NCBI GenBank assembly: GCA_018660305.1
Contig: JABJKO010000184.1
Location: forward strand, 1-35,085
Length of the DNA: 35,085 nt
Direction of reading: 5' to 3'
Source: Rhodospirillaceae bacterium
GTDB taxonomy: Bacteria > Pseudomonadota > Alphaproteobacteria > MPNO01 > UBA2964
The notes beneath the pieces were generated by a model, which had not been told where the DNA came from, searched no databases, and saw only the letters and a program-made list of their open reading frames with translations. Shown piece after piece: positions 25,453 through 33,004 of this stretch (the stretch's first letter is position 1; each line of letters begins with the position of its first letter). The position numbers were made by a program, and so were the translations under genes.

Positions 25453-25544
25453 TTACGCATTACGGAGTCTGGAAAGGAAGGAATGAAACCAGCCGATCCT
25501 GAAATGGGGGTCGAACCTGCCCTCCGGGGAATGTCCGGCTGGCT

Positions 25545-25769
25545 CTAGCTGCAACAATCCCCGCCCGCCTGTATGGGTGGGCAGGGGACCGATCCGTAGG
25601 AGCAGTAGACGCAGCAATCGCCCGCTTTTGGCTTCAAAACCGTGCCGCACCCCTTGCAGTCATAAAACCACTGACAGGAATCGGTGGGCATGGTTTCGGT
25701 TTCCGCATGATTGCAGGTCGGACAGGTCAGGGTTGAGCGCAGTTCTATTCCAGTCGACGGCGTTTCCAT
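25545..25769 (-). CDS. GDCCVxC-domain protein linked to merF
   Basis: 74 residues, with Cys pairs in LTCPTCNHAE, a Cys in MPTDSCQWFYDCKGCG and the signature GDCCVYCSYGSVPCPP near the C-terminus, ending DCCS. This matches the small GDCCVxC-type (seleno)protein family found beside mercury transport genes; here the signature is all Cys. ATG at 25769 overlaps the end of merF by 25 bp in another frame, so the two are coupled. With ten or more Cys in 74 residues it probably binds soft metals such as Hg(II) on the cytoplasmic side. Mechanism not established. Confidence 0.85.
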   Translation of the reverse strand: METPSTGIELRSTLTCPTCNHAETETMPTDSCQWFYDCKGCGTVLKPKAGDCCVYCSYGSVPCPPIQAGGDCCS

Positions 25770-25951
25770 AATGCGTATCCCGTTATGAACAGAAATAGGG
25801 CAAGGGCCGGCAAGAGCACGAAATCGAGCCAGCCCACCATGGCCGACAGTCCGACGGCCCCGAACAGGATCACCAGCACCGGCGTCGTGCAGCAGATCAC
25901 CGCAATGACCGTGCCAATGATACCTGTCTTAAGCAATGTGTTGGGTTTCAT
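25745..25951 (-). CDS. merF: Mercury transport protein MerF
   Basis: 68 residues, two transmembrane helices. The first helix holds the vicinal Cys20-Cys21 pair in VIAVICCTTPVLVILFGAVGLSAMVGWLDFVLLPALALF, which closely matches the MerF family. The described plasmid MerF has a second Cys pair near its C-terminus; this protein ends in WKRRRLE without it, so the next gene's Cys-rich protein might take over as acceptor (inference). It would carry Hg(II) across the inner membrane. A MerR-type promoter lies upstream on the minus strand. No merA, merT or merP is present in the window. Confidence 0.92.
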   Translation of the reverse strand: MKPNTLLKTGIIGTVIAVICCTTPVLVILFGAVGLSAMVGWLDFVLLPALALFLFITGYALWKRRRLE

Positions 25952-26050
25952 GAGGCTGGTTCGCCCATCCCCGCGCTGAAAATCTCAATTTTGCGTTTTC
26001 GGATCACTCTTTCACTCTTCGATGGTGTGCGGTCCCTGTCGACCATATGT

Positions 26051-26088
26051 CTGACATAGTCTAGAACCTGTAGTTACTACAGATACAA
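26051..26088. promoter_or_regulatory. Divergent merR/merF promoter-operator
   Basis: Minus strand toward merF: TTGTAT (-35, 26083-26088), a 19-bp spacer and TAGACT (-10, 26058-26063), with a perfect 7-1-7 dyad CTGTAGT-T-ACTACAG (26068-26082). Plus strand toward merR: CTGACA (26051-26056), a 17-bp spacer and TTACTA (26074-26079) overlapping the same dyad. MerR would repress its own gene and activate merF. Confidence 0.82.
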
Positions 26089-26095
26089 GGTAAAT

Positions 26096-26509
26096 ATGAT
26101 GACAGCCGTTACCATCGGCAAGCTTGCAAATCAGACCGGGTGCAAAATCGAGACCATCCGTTATTACGAACGGATCGGCCTGCTGCCCAAGCCGTCCCGC
26201 AGCGCCGGGGGGCACAGGCTGTATGCGGATGAAGATACGAGGCGGCTTGCCTTCATCCGCCGCAGCCGTGAACTGGGTTTCGCGCTCGATGACGTGCGGC
26301 GCCTTTTGCATTATGTGGATGACGGCACGTACAGCTGTGCGGAGATAAAGGCGATCACCGTCGACCATCTGGCGGAAGTGCGCCGCAAACTCGATGATCT
26401 CAAGCGGCTGGAACAGGCCCTGAAAGACATGATCGCAACCTGCGACGGGGGTGATATTCCCGAGTGCCCGATCCTGGAATCCCTTAATGCCGGGATCGCG
26501 GTGCCCTAG
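26096..26509 (+). CDS. merR: MerR-family regulator, mercury-type
   Basis: 137 residues. The N-terminal winged helix (TIGKLANQTGCKIETIRYYERIGLLPKPSRSAGGHRLY) is followed by a dimer helix and metal site. The three Cys expected for Hg(II) are present: Cys81 in GTYSCAEIKAI, and Cys116 and Cys124 in TCDGGDIPECPIL. The loop has seven residues between the Cys, one shorter than in the Tn501 regulator, so other thiophilic metals are possible. ATG at 26096 follows AAGG with 5-nt spacing. It is divergent from merF, with a shared operator. The stop codon is the first triplet of a 20-bp palindrome that also contains the stop of the convergent gene. Confidence 0.88.
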   Translation: MMTAVTIGKLANQTGCKIETIRYYERIGLLPKPSRSAGGHRLYADEDTRRLAFIRRSRELGFALDDVRRLLHYVDDGTYSCAEIKAITVDHLAEVRRKLDDLKRLEQALKDMIATCDGGDIPECPILESLNAGIAVP

Positions 26510-26526
26510 AGCCCTATAGGGCTCTA
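26507..26526. repeat. 20-bp perfect palindrome spanning two convergent stop codons
   Basis: The palindrome TAGAGCCCTATAGGGCTCTA begins with the merR TAG stop (26507-26509) and ends with the complement of the TAG stop of the cupin gene (26524-26526). It may act as a minimal bidirectional terminator or cruciform. No T-tract follows. Confidence 0.7.
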
Positions 26527-27657
26527 ATCGAGACGGATGATGGTTCCGTCTTCCGTCCTGCCCTGACGGCGGTGGAACCCCAGGGCCTTTAGCGTCGGCT
26601 CGTCGCTGGTCACAAATAATATGGCATCGTCCTTGTCCGACGCGTTCTCATGATGGAACCAGGTGCCGCCCGGCACGGCGATGGCGTCGAACGGTTTCCA
26701 CTCGAATATTTGTCCGTCCACTGTCGTTTTCCCCGCGCCCTCGAAGGCGATGCAGACCAGGCTGGCATTCTGTTTTTGCGGCAGGGTCTTCTCGCCCGGA
26801 CGCAGTAGCTGGCCGAAGAAGGTCATGGTGGGATAGGCCGTGCGTCCCGTGGTGGGATCGCGATATTCCAGGCTGATGGCATCCCACTTGCTGCCGTCAT
26901 GGTCGCGGAATTTCTCCAGCAGGCTGCGGGTTTCGTCCCAGCGATAGACATACATGGGCGAATGATGTCCGGTGCCGCGCGTATGATCGAGAAAGCGCGG
27001 CAGCAGACCGCCGGTCCCGTAGGTCCGGGCCGAATAATCGGCATCGTAGATGGCGGTCTGTTCCGCCTTGGCTTTGTGGTCCTCGGTGTAATCGTGTTCG
27101 AATTCGGCGGCGTTCAAAAACTCCGACAGGGGCAGATCGAGAATGCTGACATTCACCGCGAAATCATCGCCGTGATTGCCGTGATTGTGCCAGGCATCGG
27201 CCGGCGTCAGCACCAGGTCGCCGGGCCCGAAGGTAATGTCCTCGCCCTCGACACCGGTAAAGTTCTGCGTGCCGGTCAGCCCGATACGCACCGCATTGAT
27301 GGAATGGCGGTGCGCCGGCATGATTTCGCTGGGGTCGTTGAGCCGGTAGGCAGTGTAGAGCGAGCTTACCGTCGCCCGCACCGGGGCCAGCGCCGGGTTC
27401 ACGAGGACCACGGAGCGGCGCTCGGAATCCTCCATGGAAATCAGCTCGGCAGCCTCATAGAGGATCGGCTCGATATCGCTGTATTTCCATTGATACGGCG
27501 CCGCCTTGCGGGCTTTCAGGACCTGGCCGTCCTCGTCGTGGTCGGCCTCCGACTGCACCGCCCAGTAGGGGGCGAGGTCGTGCGATGACAGTCGCTCATA
27601 GAGCGCATCAAGCCTTGCATCGCGGTTGGTTGCGGTATCCTTGGTTGAGGTGGCCAT
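26524..27657 (-). CDS. Bicupin dioxygenase, gentisate 1,2-dioxygenase-like
   Basis: 377 residues with two cupin domains. The first has MPAHRHSINAVRIGLTG...FGPGDLVLTPADAWHNHGNHGDD (residues 110-165), giving the HxH..E/Q..H iron ligand set. The second has TMTFFGQLLRPGEKTLPQKQNASLVCIAFEGAGKTTVDG...AVPGGTWFHHEN, where the expected His pair is degenerate. This matches gentisate and salicylate 1,2-dioxygenase architecture: one functional iron cupin and one structural. Such enzymes cleave the ring of gentisate to maleylpyruvate. ATG at 27657 follows CTGGAGGAGCATC. No maleylpyruvate isomerase or hydrolase is nearby, so the substrate is not certain. The LVIVD gene ends 26 bp upstream of the ATG and is probably cotranscribed. 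Confidence 0.83.
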   Translation of the reverse strand: MATSTKDTATNRDARLDALYERLSSHDLAPYWAVQSEADHDEDGQVLKARKAAPYQWKYSDIEPILYEAAELISMEDSERRSVVLVNPALAPVRATVSSLYTAYRLNDPSEIMPAHRHSINAVRIGLTGTQNFTGVEGEDITFGPGDLVLTPADAWHNHGNHGDDFAVNVSILDLPLSEFLNAAEFEHDYTEDHKAKAEQTAIYDADYSARTYGTGGLLPRFLDHTRGTGHHSPMYVYRWDETRSLLEKFRDHDGSKWDAISLEYRDPTTGRTAYPTMTFFGQLLRPGEKTLPQKQNASLVCIAFEGAGKTTVDGQIFEWKPFDAIAVPGGTWFHHENASDKDDAILFVTSDEPTLKALGFHRRQGRTEDGTIIRLD

Positions 27658-27683
27658 GATGCTCCTCCAGGAAAATTGCCGTC

Positions 27684-28796
27684 CTACGTCCGCTCCACGA
27701 TATGCAGGCCGCGCATCCGGTCAATGATGTAGATCAGCCCGCGGTCGTCGATGGTCACGTCATTGGTGGACAGGCGATCCACACCGGGCGCCGGGTCGGG
27801 CTGGAACCAGGCGACTTCCTTGGGCGCGTAGGGATCGGCGATGTCGAATATCTTGAGCCCCTGCGCGAACCAGGCAAACGGAATTTCCGTGCCGGTCACC
27901 ACTTCCGACGGCTGGTGGCAGCCGGTCATGGGCGGTGCTTCCGCCGCACCCTGGCCTTCCGGCTGGATGGTGGAGATGGGAATCGGCTGCTGTTCGATGG
28001 TGATGTCGACCACCCAGGCAAAGGCCGGCGCGTGCGGCCGCAGCTTGGCCACGTCCTCATCGGCGAGGATCATCAGATTGCGGTCCTGCACCGGAAACGG
28101 GATGGGCAGCGCCGTGTGTTCGGGGTGCGGGAAGGCCGGGCTGGTGGCGAAGCCGGAGATGTGTTTCGGTTTTGATATGTCCGAGATGTCGAGAATGAAA
28201 AACCCGTGATGCCAGTAGCTCACATAAAGCCGGTCGCCCATGCGCAGCGGATGATGACAGCGCGGTTCGACCTGGCCTTCCCATAAATAGTCTTCGCCGC
28301 CTTCTTCCCATTGACCGGGGATCCACCAGCGACCCGCCTCGGTCGGATTGCCGGGATCCGAGACGTCGAGGATCATCATGATATTGCCGATATAGCCCTC
28401 CATGGAGGACGAGAAATAGGCGTACTGTCCATCGAAATCGAACCGGTGGACGCCCTTGCCCGGGGTTTCCCAACGGTTGATGAATTTCGGATTGTGCGGA
28501 TCTTCCACGTCCCAGAAACCCAGCCCGCCGGCGAATTCCGCCGGCTGTTCGCCCCCCAGCCGTTCATGGTTGACGATCATCAGACCGTCCTGCGCCCGCA
28601 CCTTGTGCGAATGGGTGTTGGGCGGCATCTCGATGGACGAGATGATCCGGGGATTTGCGGGATCGCTCACATCGACCAGGGACGTGCCATCGGGGGCCGC
28701 CATGTGTCCGATATAGGCGATGTTTCCGTCGACCCGGACCTGCCCGCCGCCGACGCAGTCGAGATACCCGACCTGCTTGATGCCATGACTGTTCAT
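27684..28796 (-). CDS. LVIVD-repeat beta-propeller protein (paralog 2)
   Basis: 370 residues, homologous to the protein at 4685-6004 through most of its length: the start (VGYLDCVGGGQVRVDGNIAYIGHMAAPDGTSLVDVSDPANP), the metal-like HSHKVRAQDGLMIVNHER, GKGVHRFDFDGQYAYFSSSMEGYIGN and the end DRGLIYIIDRMRGLHIVE. It lacks the 57-residue insertion of paralog 1. Conserved His residues (HSHK, VNHER, GVHRFD, RCHHPLRMGDR) could form a metal or substrate site in the propeller channel. The ATG at 28796 is chosen because homology starts there; the open frame extends further upstream. Upstream neighbour of the gentisate-dioxygenase-like gene, so a shared pathway is possible. Function unknown. Confidence 0.85.
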   Translation of the reverse strand: MNSHGIKQVGYLDCVGGGQVRVDGNIAYIGHMAAPDGTSLVDVSDPANPRIISSIEMPPNTHSHKVRAQDGLMIVNHERLGGEQPAEFAGGLGFWDVEDPHNPKFINRWETPGKGVHRFDFDGQYAYFSSSMEGYIGNIMMILDVSDPGNPTEAGRWWIPGQWEEGGEDYLWEGQVEPRCHHPLRMGDRLYVSYWHHGFFILDISDISKPKHISGFATSPAFPHPEHTALPIPFPVQDRNLMILADEDVAKLRPHAPAFAWVVDITIEQQPIPISTIQPEGQGAAEAPPMTGCHQPSEVVTGTEIPFAWFAQGLKIFDIADPYAPKEVAWFQPDPAPGVDRLSTNDVTIDDRGLIYIIDRMRGLHIVERT

Positions 28797-28834
28797 GGCA
28801 TCACTATAGCGGGAATACGGCGCCGCGAAACGGC

Positions 28835-29416
28835 TTAGGCGATGTATTTGATTGCGACGAAGCCGCCGATCAGCAAGACCACAAACACCGTGAACACCAG
28901 CCCCAGGCGTTTTTCGATAAAGGCGCGGATGGGGTCGCCGATCCACCACAACAGCGCCGCGACGATGAAGAACCGCAGGCCCCGCGCCAAAATGGAGGCC
29001 ACGGTGAAGGTGGTGACATCGAGGTGCGTCACGCCGCTGGCGATGGTGATCACTTTATAGGGGAACGGTGTGACGCCGGCCATAAACACGATCCACGCGC
29101 CCCATTCATTGTAGCGTCCCTGGAACTGGGTGAACTTGTCGGCGTAACCGTAGAACTCCAGCAGCGGTTTACCGATTCCTTCATACAGGTAAAAGCCGAG
29201 AGCGTAGCCCAGCATGCCGCCCAGCACCGAGGCGATGGTGCAGATCAGGGCGATCTTCAGCCAGCGGGTGCGGGCCGCCAGCACCATGGGGATCAGCAAT
29301 ACATCGGGCGGGATGGGAAAGACCGAGCTCTCGATAAAGGCGATGGCCGCCAGCGCCCAAACCGCGTTGGGTTTGGCGGACAGGCTCATCACCCAATCGT
29401 AAGTGCGTTGCAGCAA
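28835..29416 (-). CDS. YqaA/DedA-like (VTT domain) membrane protein
   Basis: 193 residues with an N-terminal re-entrant region (AFIESSVFPIPPDVLLIPMVLA), then GMLGYALGFYLYEGIG and the conserved AGVTPFPYKVITIASGVTHLDVTTFTVASILARGLRFFIVAALLWWIG, typical of the YqaA branch of the DedA/SNARE-associated (VTT) family. Members are inner-membrane proteins implicated in lipid carrier flipping and membrane homeostasis. The TTG at 29416 follows CCGGGGATTTTCCG; an ATG at 29389 is an alternative with no clear site. Separated by 38 bp from the LVIVD start, so cotranscription with the next two genes is plausible. Confidence 0.87.
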   Translation of the reverse strand: MLQRTYDWVMSLSAKPNAVWALAAIAFIESSVFPIPPDVLLIPMVLAARTRWLKIALICTIASVLGGMLGYALGFYLYEGIGKPLLEFYGYADKFTQFQGRYNEWGAWIVFMAGVTPFPYKVITIASGVTHLDVTTFTVASILARGLRFFIVAALLWWIGDPIRAFIEKRLGLVFTVFVVLLIGGFVAIKYIA

Positions 29417-29574
29417 CGGAAAATCCCCGGACCAAATGGTGCTTCTCTCTATCAGCGGCCCTGAATCGCGGCAACCGAAAGAGCGTATGGGACGGCCATA
29501 CTGTTATTGACCGCCGCGCGCGGACCGCTATGATCGCCGCGCTCTGATCGGCTATGATCAGGTCACCCCACGGA

Positions 29575-29661
29575 GCCCCTGTGGCGGAATTGGTAGACGC
29601 GCGGGATTCAAAATCCCGTTCCGGTAACGGAGTGGGAGTTCGATTCTCCCCGGGGGCACCA
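29575..29661 (+). tRNA. tRNA-Leu (anticodon CAA)
   Basis: 87-nt class II tRNA. The acceptor GCCCCTG pairs with CGGGGGC, followed by A and an encoded CCA (29659-29661). The anticodon arm is CGGGA-TTCAAAA-TCCCG with CAA at the central position, reading UUG. A long variable arm (TTCCGGTAACGGA) and a GTTCGATTC T-loop are present. Orientation and all arms are consistent with leucine identity. Confidence 0.97.
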
Positions 29662-29698
29662 TTTCTTTAGGAATGGCCACGCCCTTGTCTAAATAAGA

Positions 29699-29729
29699 GT
29701 TCGAACTTTGTTCGAACGGGGGCACCATT
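29699..29729 (+). repeat. Partial copy of the tRNA-Leu 3' end beside a GTTCGAAC hairpin
   Basis: GGGGGCACCATT recurs at 29718-29729, 66 bp after the same 12 bases in the tRNA (29652-29663). It is preceded by two copies of the palindrome GTTCGAAC (29699-29706 and 29710-29717) separated by TTT, which can fold as an 8-bp hairpin. It looks like a decayed second 3' tRNA end or an attachment-site footprint; no integrase gene is nearby. Confidence 0.5.
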
Positions 29730-29831
29730 CTTCGCTCTGCGAGCTTGCCTACTCCGCCGAAGTAGCTTTCGGCTACGAAGGCCGGGCGGGTGGCAGGCCA
29801 CCCTGTTTGATTGGTATCCATTTGAATTCTC

Positions 29832-30275
29832 ATGACCGACCAAACCGCCGACTTTAAGTCCCGCGTCCCTTACGCGACCTGGACCACCGACAGCGTGCGC
29901 TATGCGGATCTCGATCCCAACGGGCATGCCAATAACGGTGCGATCAATCAGTTTTTCGAGGATGGGCGGGTGAATTTCCGGTCGGAGCGCATGAGTTTTC
30001 TGGGCGGCGATCTTTTCACCGGCTTCGCGGTGGGCCGGTTCGCCGCCACCTATCATGCGGCGCTGACCTATCCCGCCATGGTCGATATAGGGACCGTGGT
30101 GACGCGCATCGGCACGGCATCATTCGATCTGGCGCAGGGCGTGTTCCACGGCGATAGGTGTATCGCAACCGCGACCGTCGGCCAGGTTCATTTCGATCAC
30201 AAGACAGGCAAGTCCATGCCCTTGCCCGATCCCATCCGGGCGGCGCTCGAAGGGGCGCGGATCGCCGAAAACTAA
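29832..30275 (+). CDS. Acyl-CoA thioesterase, 4HBT hotdog-fold family
   Basis: 147 residues. The conserved VRYADLDPNGHANNGAINQFFEDGRVNF segment is the active-site helix and loop of 4-hydroxybenzoyl-CoA-type thioesterases (YxDxDxxGHxNN), with Asp as probable catalytic residue. The rest shows the expected hotdog strands (TYHAALTYPAMVDIGTVVTRIGTASFDLAQGVF). Such enzymes hydrolyse acyl- or aroyl-CoA thioesters in the cytoplasm. ATG at 29832 aligns with the family start, but no strong ribosome binding site is visible. Convergent with the sensor kinase gene, 12 bp away. Substrate unknown. Confidence 0.88.
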   Translation: MTDQTADFKSRVPYATWTTDSVRYADLDPNGHANNGAINQFFEDGRVNFRSERMSFLGGDLFTGFAVGRFAATYHAALTYPAMVDIGTVVTRIGTASFDLAQGVFHGDRCIATATVGQVHFDHKTGKSMPLPDPIRAALEGARIAEN

Positions 30276-30287
30276 ATCAATTGAATC

Positions 30288-32138
30288 TTAGGCGACGGAT
30301 CGCGTGTCCGTGCCCGCCGTGGCATTGACGGTGCGTTCCGGCGGGAAGGACAGGATGACGGTGGTGCCGACGCCCTGTTTGCTGACCAGGGTCAGTGTGC
30401 CCCCATGCAGCTCGATCAGGGATTTGACCAGCGGGAGTCCAAGCCCGGTGCCCGATGATTGCCGTGACAGGGAGCCGTCGATCTGGCGGAACGGTTCGAG
30501 GGCGGTCGGAATATCGTCTTCGTGGATGCCGATACCGGTATCGGCAACCGTCAAAGTGATCGCGCCGGAATCCTGGCGGGCCGACACCGTCACCGAGCCC
30601 CCTTCTTCGGTGAATTTCACGGCGTTGGATAGCAGATTGATCAGCATCTGCTTCACGGCCCGGTCATCGCCGTGGAGGTGGGGGAAATGATCCGGAAGAT
30701 CTTCGGTCATACGGACGCCATGGTTGATGGCCCGTTCCCCAAGCAGCCGCAGGGTGGCGCGGACGAGTTCGGCCAGATTCAGGGCCTCCTCGTGGAGTTC
30801 CAATTTTCCCGCCTCGACCTTGGAGAGGTCCAGGATGTCGTTGATGATATTCAGCAAATGGGTGCCGCTATCATTAATGTCCTTGGCATATTCCTGGTAG
30901 CGCCGGTCGCCCAGCGGTCCGAACAGGCCGTGCAGGAAGATATCCGAGAAGCCGATAATGGCGTTCAGCGGTGTTCGAAGCTCATGACTCATGTTGGCGA
31001 GGAACTCTGACTTGGCCCGGCTGGCGCCCTTGAGTTCGAGGTTTTGCTGCTCCAGCTTGTCCTGTGCCAGGCGCAGTGCAGATATGTCGGTAATGCTGGC
31101 ATAGAAGCGGATCGGCGATCGGGAATCGCTGGGCACGCGGGCAGCGTTGATCATGACCGGCGTTCGCGCGCCGTCGCGCCCGATCAGGAAGGCTTCGCGC
31201 GAATAAGCCCCTTTGCCCAGGCTGCGGGGAAGCGAGAGCGGGTCCCCGCCCAGTTCGAAATCAAAGCTCGGCAGCCGTTCCGACACCAGCTCCTGGACGC
31301 GGTCGAAGCCGCACATTCTGACGCAGGCCAGATTGGCGTACAGGATGTCTCCGTAACGGTCATAGGCAAGGATGGCGTCGGCTGACCGGTCCGCCATGGC
31401 GGTCATCGCGTAAAGCGAGTCCCGGTGGGCGACGGAGACCTGCTCAAGCAGCCGGTTCGCCGCGAGCACTACCTGACCCAACTCGTCCGTCTGGTTGTTG
31501 GGCATTCTGTATTTATCGATGTTGGTGGGATCGCGGCTCGCCGCTGTCAGATTATCCCGCAGTTTAAGGAGCGGCAGCAGCACCTTGCGGGCGACAATTA
31601 CCATGGTCGCGGCACACACCACGAAGGATATCAAAAGCACCAGCCCGATTATGCGCCATACGAAAGATTCGAGTTCAGAGGCCACATCGGCGGCATCCAG
31701 ACGCGCGATCAGGCTGTAGCGCCCCTTGAGCGTATCCGTGGTCCAGATGACATCGTACCATCGTCCGTCGGCGCTGCGTTGCGTTATGAATTTGTCGGCC
31801 AGCAACGCTTCGGTGGCGATAGCCGGTTGGTCCCCGAACGAGCCCACTTTTCTGGCATTTGCGTCGAACAGCACGCCGCCGGCGATCACCCCCTTACGTT
31901 CCAGGGTGCGGCTCAGGATGAGAATCTCCTGTGGGGTGGCGTTGGGTCTGGTCGAATAGTTGCTTGCCACCGCGGCCCGGCTGACCCGTTCGAGCCGTAG
32001 CAGGAGGTCACGCTCATAGCTGAGATAGGACGGGATGAGGATGGCCGCCTCGGTGACGACGATGCACAGCAATACAACGAGGCCGATGCGATTGCACAGG
32101 CGGCACTGTAAAGACGATTTGATCATCGAGGCGAGCAT
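30288..32138 (-). CDS. Membrane sensor histidine kinase with HAMP and PAS domains
   Basis: About 616 residues. Order: membrane helix (IGLVVLLCIVVTEAAILIPSY), a periplasmic sensor region of about 130 residues, second helix (IIGLVLLISFVVCAATMVIVA), HAMP linker, PAS domain (MADRSADAILAYDRYGDILYANLACVRMCG), then HisKA with the phosphoacceptor in NMSHELRTPLNAIIGF and an HATPase domain with NLLSNAVKFTEEGG, DTGIGI and GTGLGLPL boxes. The start is uncertain: ATGs at 32204, 32138 and 32126 are in frame and none has a strong binding site; 32138 leaves a short cytoplasmic tail. No response regulator gene is adjacent, so it is an orphan kinase in this window. Signal unknown. Confidence 0.92.
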   Translation of the reverse strand: MLASMIKSSLQCRLCNRIGLVVLLCIVVTEAAILIPSYLSYERDLLLRLERVSRAAVASNYSTRPNATPQEILILSRTLERKGVIAGGVLFDANARKVGSFGDQPAIATEALLADKFITQRSADGRWYDVIWTTDTLKGRYSLIARLDAADVASELESFVWRIIGLVLLISFVVCAATMVIVARKVLLPLLKLRDNLTAASRDPTNIDKYRMPNNQTDELGQVVLAANRLLEQVSVAHRDSLYAMTAMADRSADAILAYDRYGDILYANLACVRMCGFDRVQELVSERLPSFDFELGGDPLSLPRSLGKGAYSREAFLIGRDGARTPVMINAARVPSDSRSPIRFYASITDISALRLAQDKLEQQNLELKGASRAKSEFLANMSHELRTPLNAIIGFSDIFLHGLFGPLGDRRYQEYAKDINDSGTHLLNIINDILDLSKVEAGKLELHEEALNLAELVRATLRLLGERAINHGVRMTEDLPDHFPHLHGDDRAVKQMLINLLSNAVKFTEEGGSVTVSARQDSGAITLTVADTGIGIHEDDIPTALEPFRQIDGSLSRQSSGTGLGLPLVKSLIELHGGTLTLVSKQGVGTTVILSFPPERTVNATAGTDTRSVA

Positions 32139-32314
32139 CGCGCCATTCTCGCAGACAGGTACCAGTCCCCCGCCGAGGGACCACGGCAGGGCTGCGAGGA
32201 TCATGGTCAGGATTGGTAAAGAGAGTATTCAGGAACGATCACAGACGCGCGATTTGAGCCTACTTATCCCCAGAAATATGCGGATTCCGCCATAGTACCC
32301 CCAATTCCCTTTGT

Positions 32315-32740
32315 TTAATCGAAGTTTTGCGCTCCTTCGATGGCGTTTATACCGGCCTTGGCGACCTCGAGATCCTGGGCGCCGGTACCGGATCCGACCC
32401 CGATTCCGCCGATCACATGCCCGTCCACGATAATGGGGAGGCCGCCGGGGAGGTTGACCCGGTTGCCATCGGTCGCCAGCGCCAGCTTGAGGGCGACGGC
32501 ATCGTCCATCTGGCCGGTTTTCTGACCATAAAAGGCGGCCGTCTTGGCCTTTTTGAGCGAAGAATCATTGGACAGGACAAAGGCTCCGTCCATGCGGCAA
32601 AAGGCCTTTAGATGACCGCCGGTATCGACGATGGAAATACATTGCGGCACCTCCATTGCGGCCGCTTTCGCCATGGCTGCCTGCAGTATTTTCATGGCGC
32701 CGTCAGCGGTGAGGCTGAGAGCGGGTGCGGTGTCGGCCAT
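32315..32740 (-). CDS. GlcG/HbpS-family protein (DUF336)
   Basis: 141 residues. The family pattern is visible as ALSLTADGAMKILQAAMAKAAAMEVPQCISIVDTGGHLKAFCRMDGAF, then KKAKTAAFYGQKTG and LPGGLPIIVDGHVIGGIGVGSGTGAQDLEVAKAGI. Proteins of this fold include HbpS, which binds heme, and GlcG from glycolate operons; enzymatic activity is not established for most. ATG at 32740 follows CACGGGAGACACCA, a fair binding site. No signal peptide, so cytoplasmic. Monocistronic by context. Ligand cannot be inferred. Confidence 0.88.
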   Translation of the reverse strand: MADTAPALSLTADGAMKILQAAMAKAAAMEVPQCISIVDTGGHLKAFCRMDGAFVLSNDSSLKKAKTAAFYGQKTGQMDDAVALKLALATDGNRVNLPGGLPIIVDGHVIGGIGVGSGTGAQDLEVAKAGINAIEGAQNFD

Positions 32741-32855
32741 TGGTGTCTCCCGTGTAGTGTTTTAAACGATAATGCGTGGCGACAGATTGGTCCGAGCCCA
32801 TTGTGTTTGCAAGGGCTTGCGGTTCGTCGCGGCTCCCTCGTCGTTAAGAAATCTC

Positions 32856-32923
32856 TGTCGGTGGATTTTACGGTTTTTCGCGTCTTAACCGTATTTCGTC
32901 ATGAAAGTGTCGGTGGATTTTAC
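32856..32923 (+). promoter_or_regulatory. Pair of 16-bp direct repeats, probable activator binding sites
   Basis: TGTCGGTGGATTTTAC occurs at 32856-32871 and 32908-32923, 52 bp apart start to start, which is close to five helical turns. They lie about 150 and 100 bp upstream of the predicted sigma-54 start site, the usual position of an enhancer-binding protein's upstream sites. Confidence 0.7.
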
Positions 32924-32988
32924 AATCGAGGATTCGGCCGACTTCCCTTAACCACTGTCATCGGCTTAAGAGCCCGCGTTAACCCGGT

Positions 32989-33004
32989 TGGCACGGGAAT
33001 TGCA
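32989..33004 (+). promoter_or_regulatory. Sigma-54 (RpoN) -24/-12 promoter
   Basis: TGGCACGGGAATTGCA matches the RpoN consensus TGGCACG-N4-TTGCA at every defined base, with the correct GG to GC spacing. Transcription should begin near 33014, leaving a leader of about 38 nt before the PEP-CTERM gene ATG at 33052. Sigma-54 control requires an ATP-dependent activator, which is not encoded here. Confidence 0.88.

Noticed and set aside
29558..29833. Small minus-strand frame with a PGRIELP-like sequence
   Set aside because: It is the antisense of tRNA-Leu, a well-known spurious translation.
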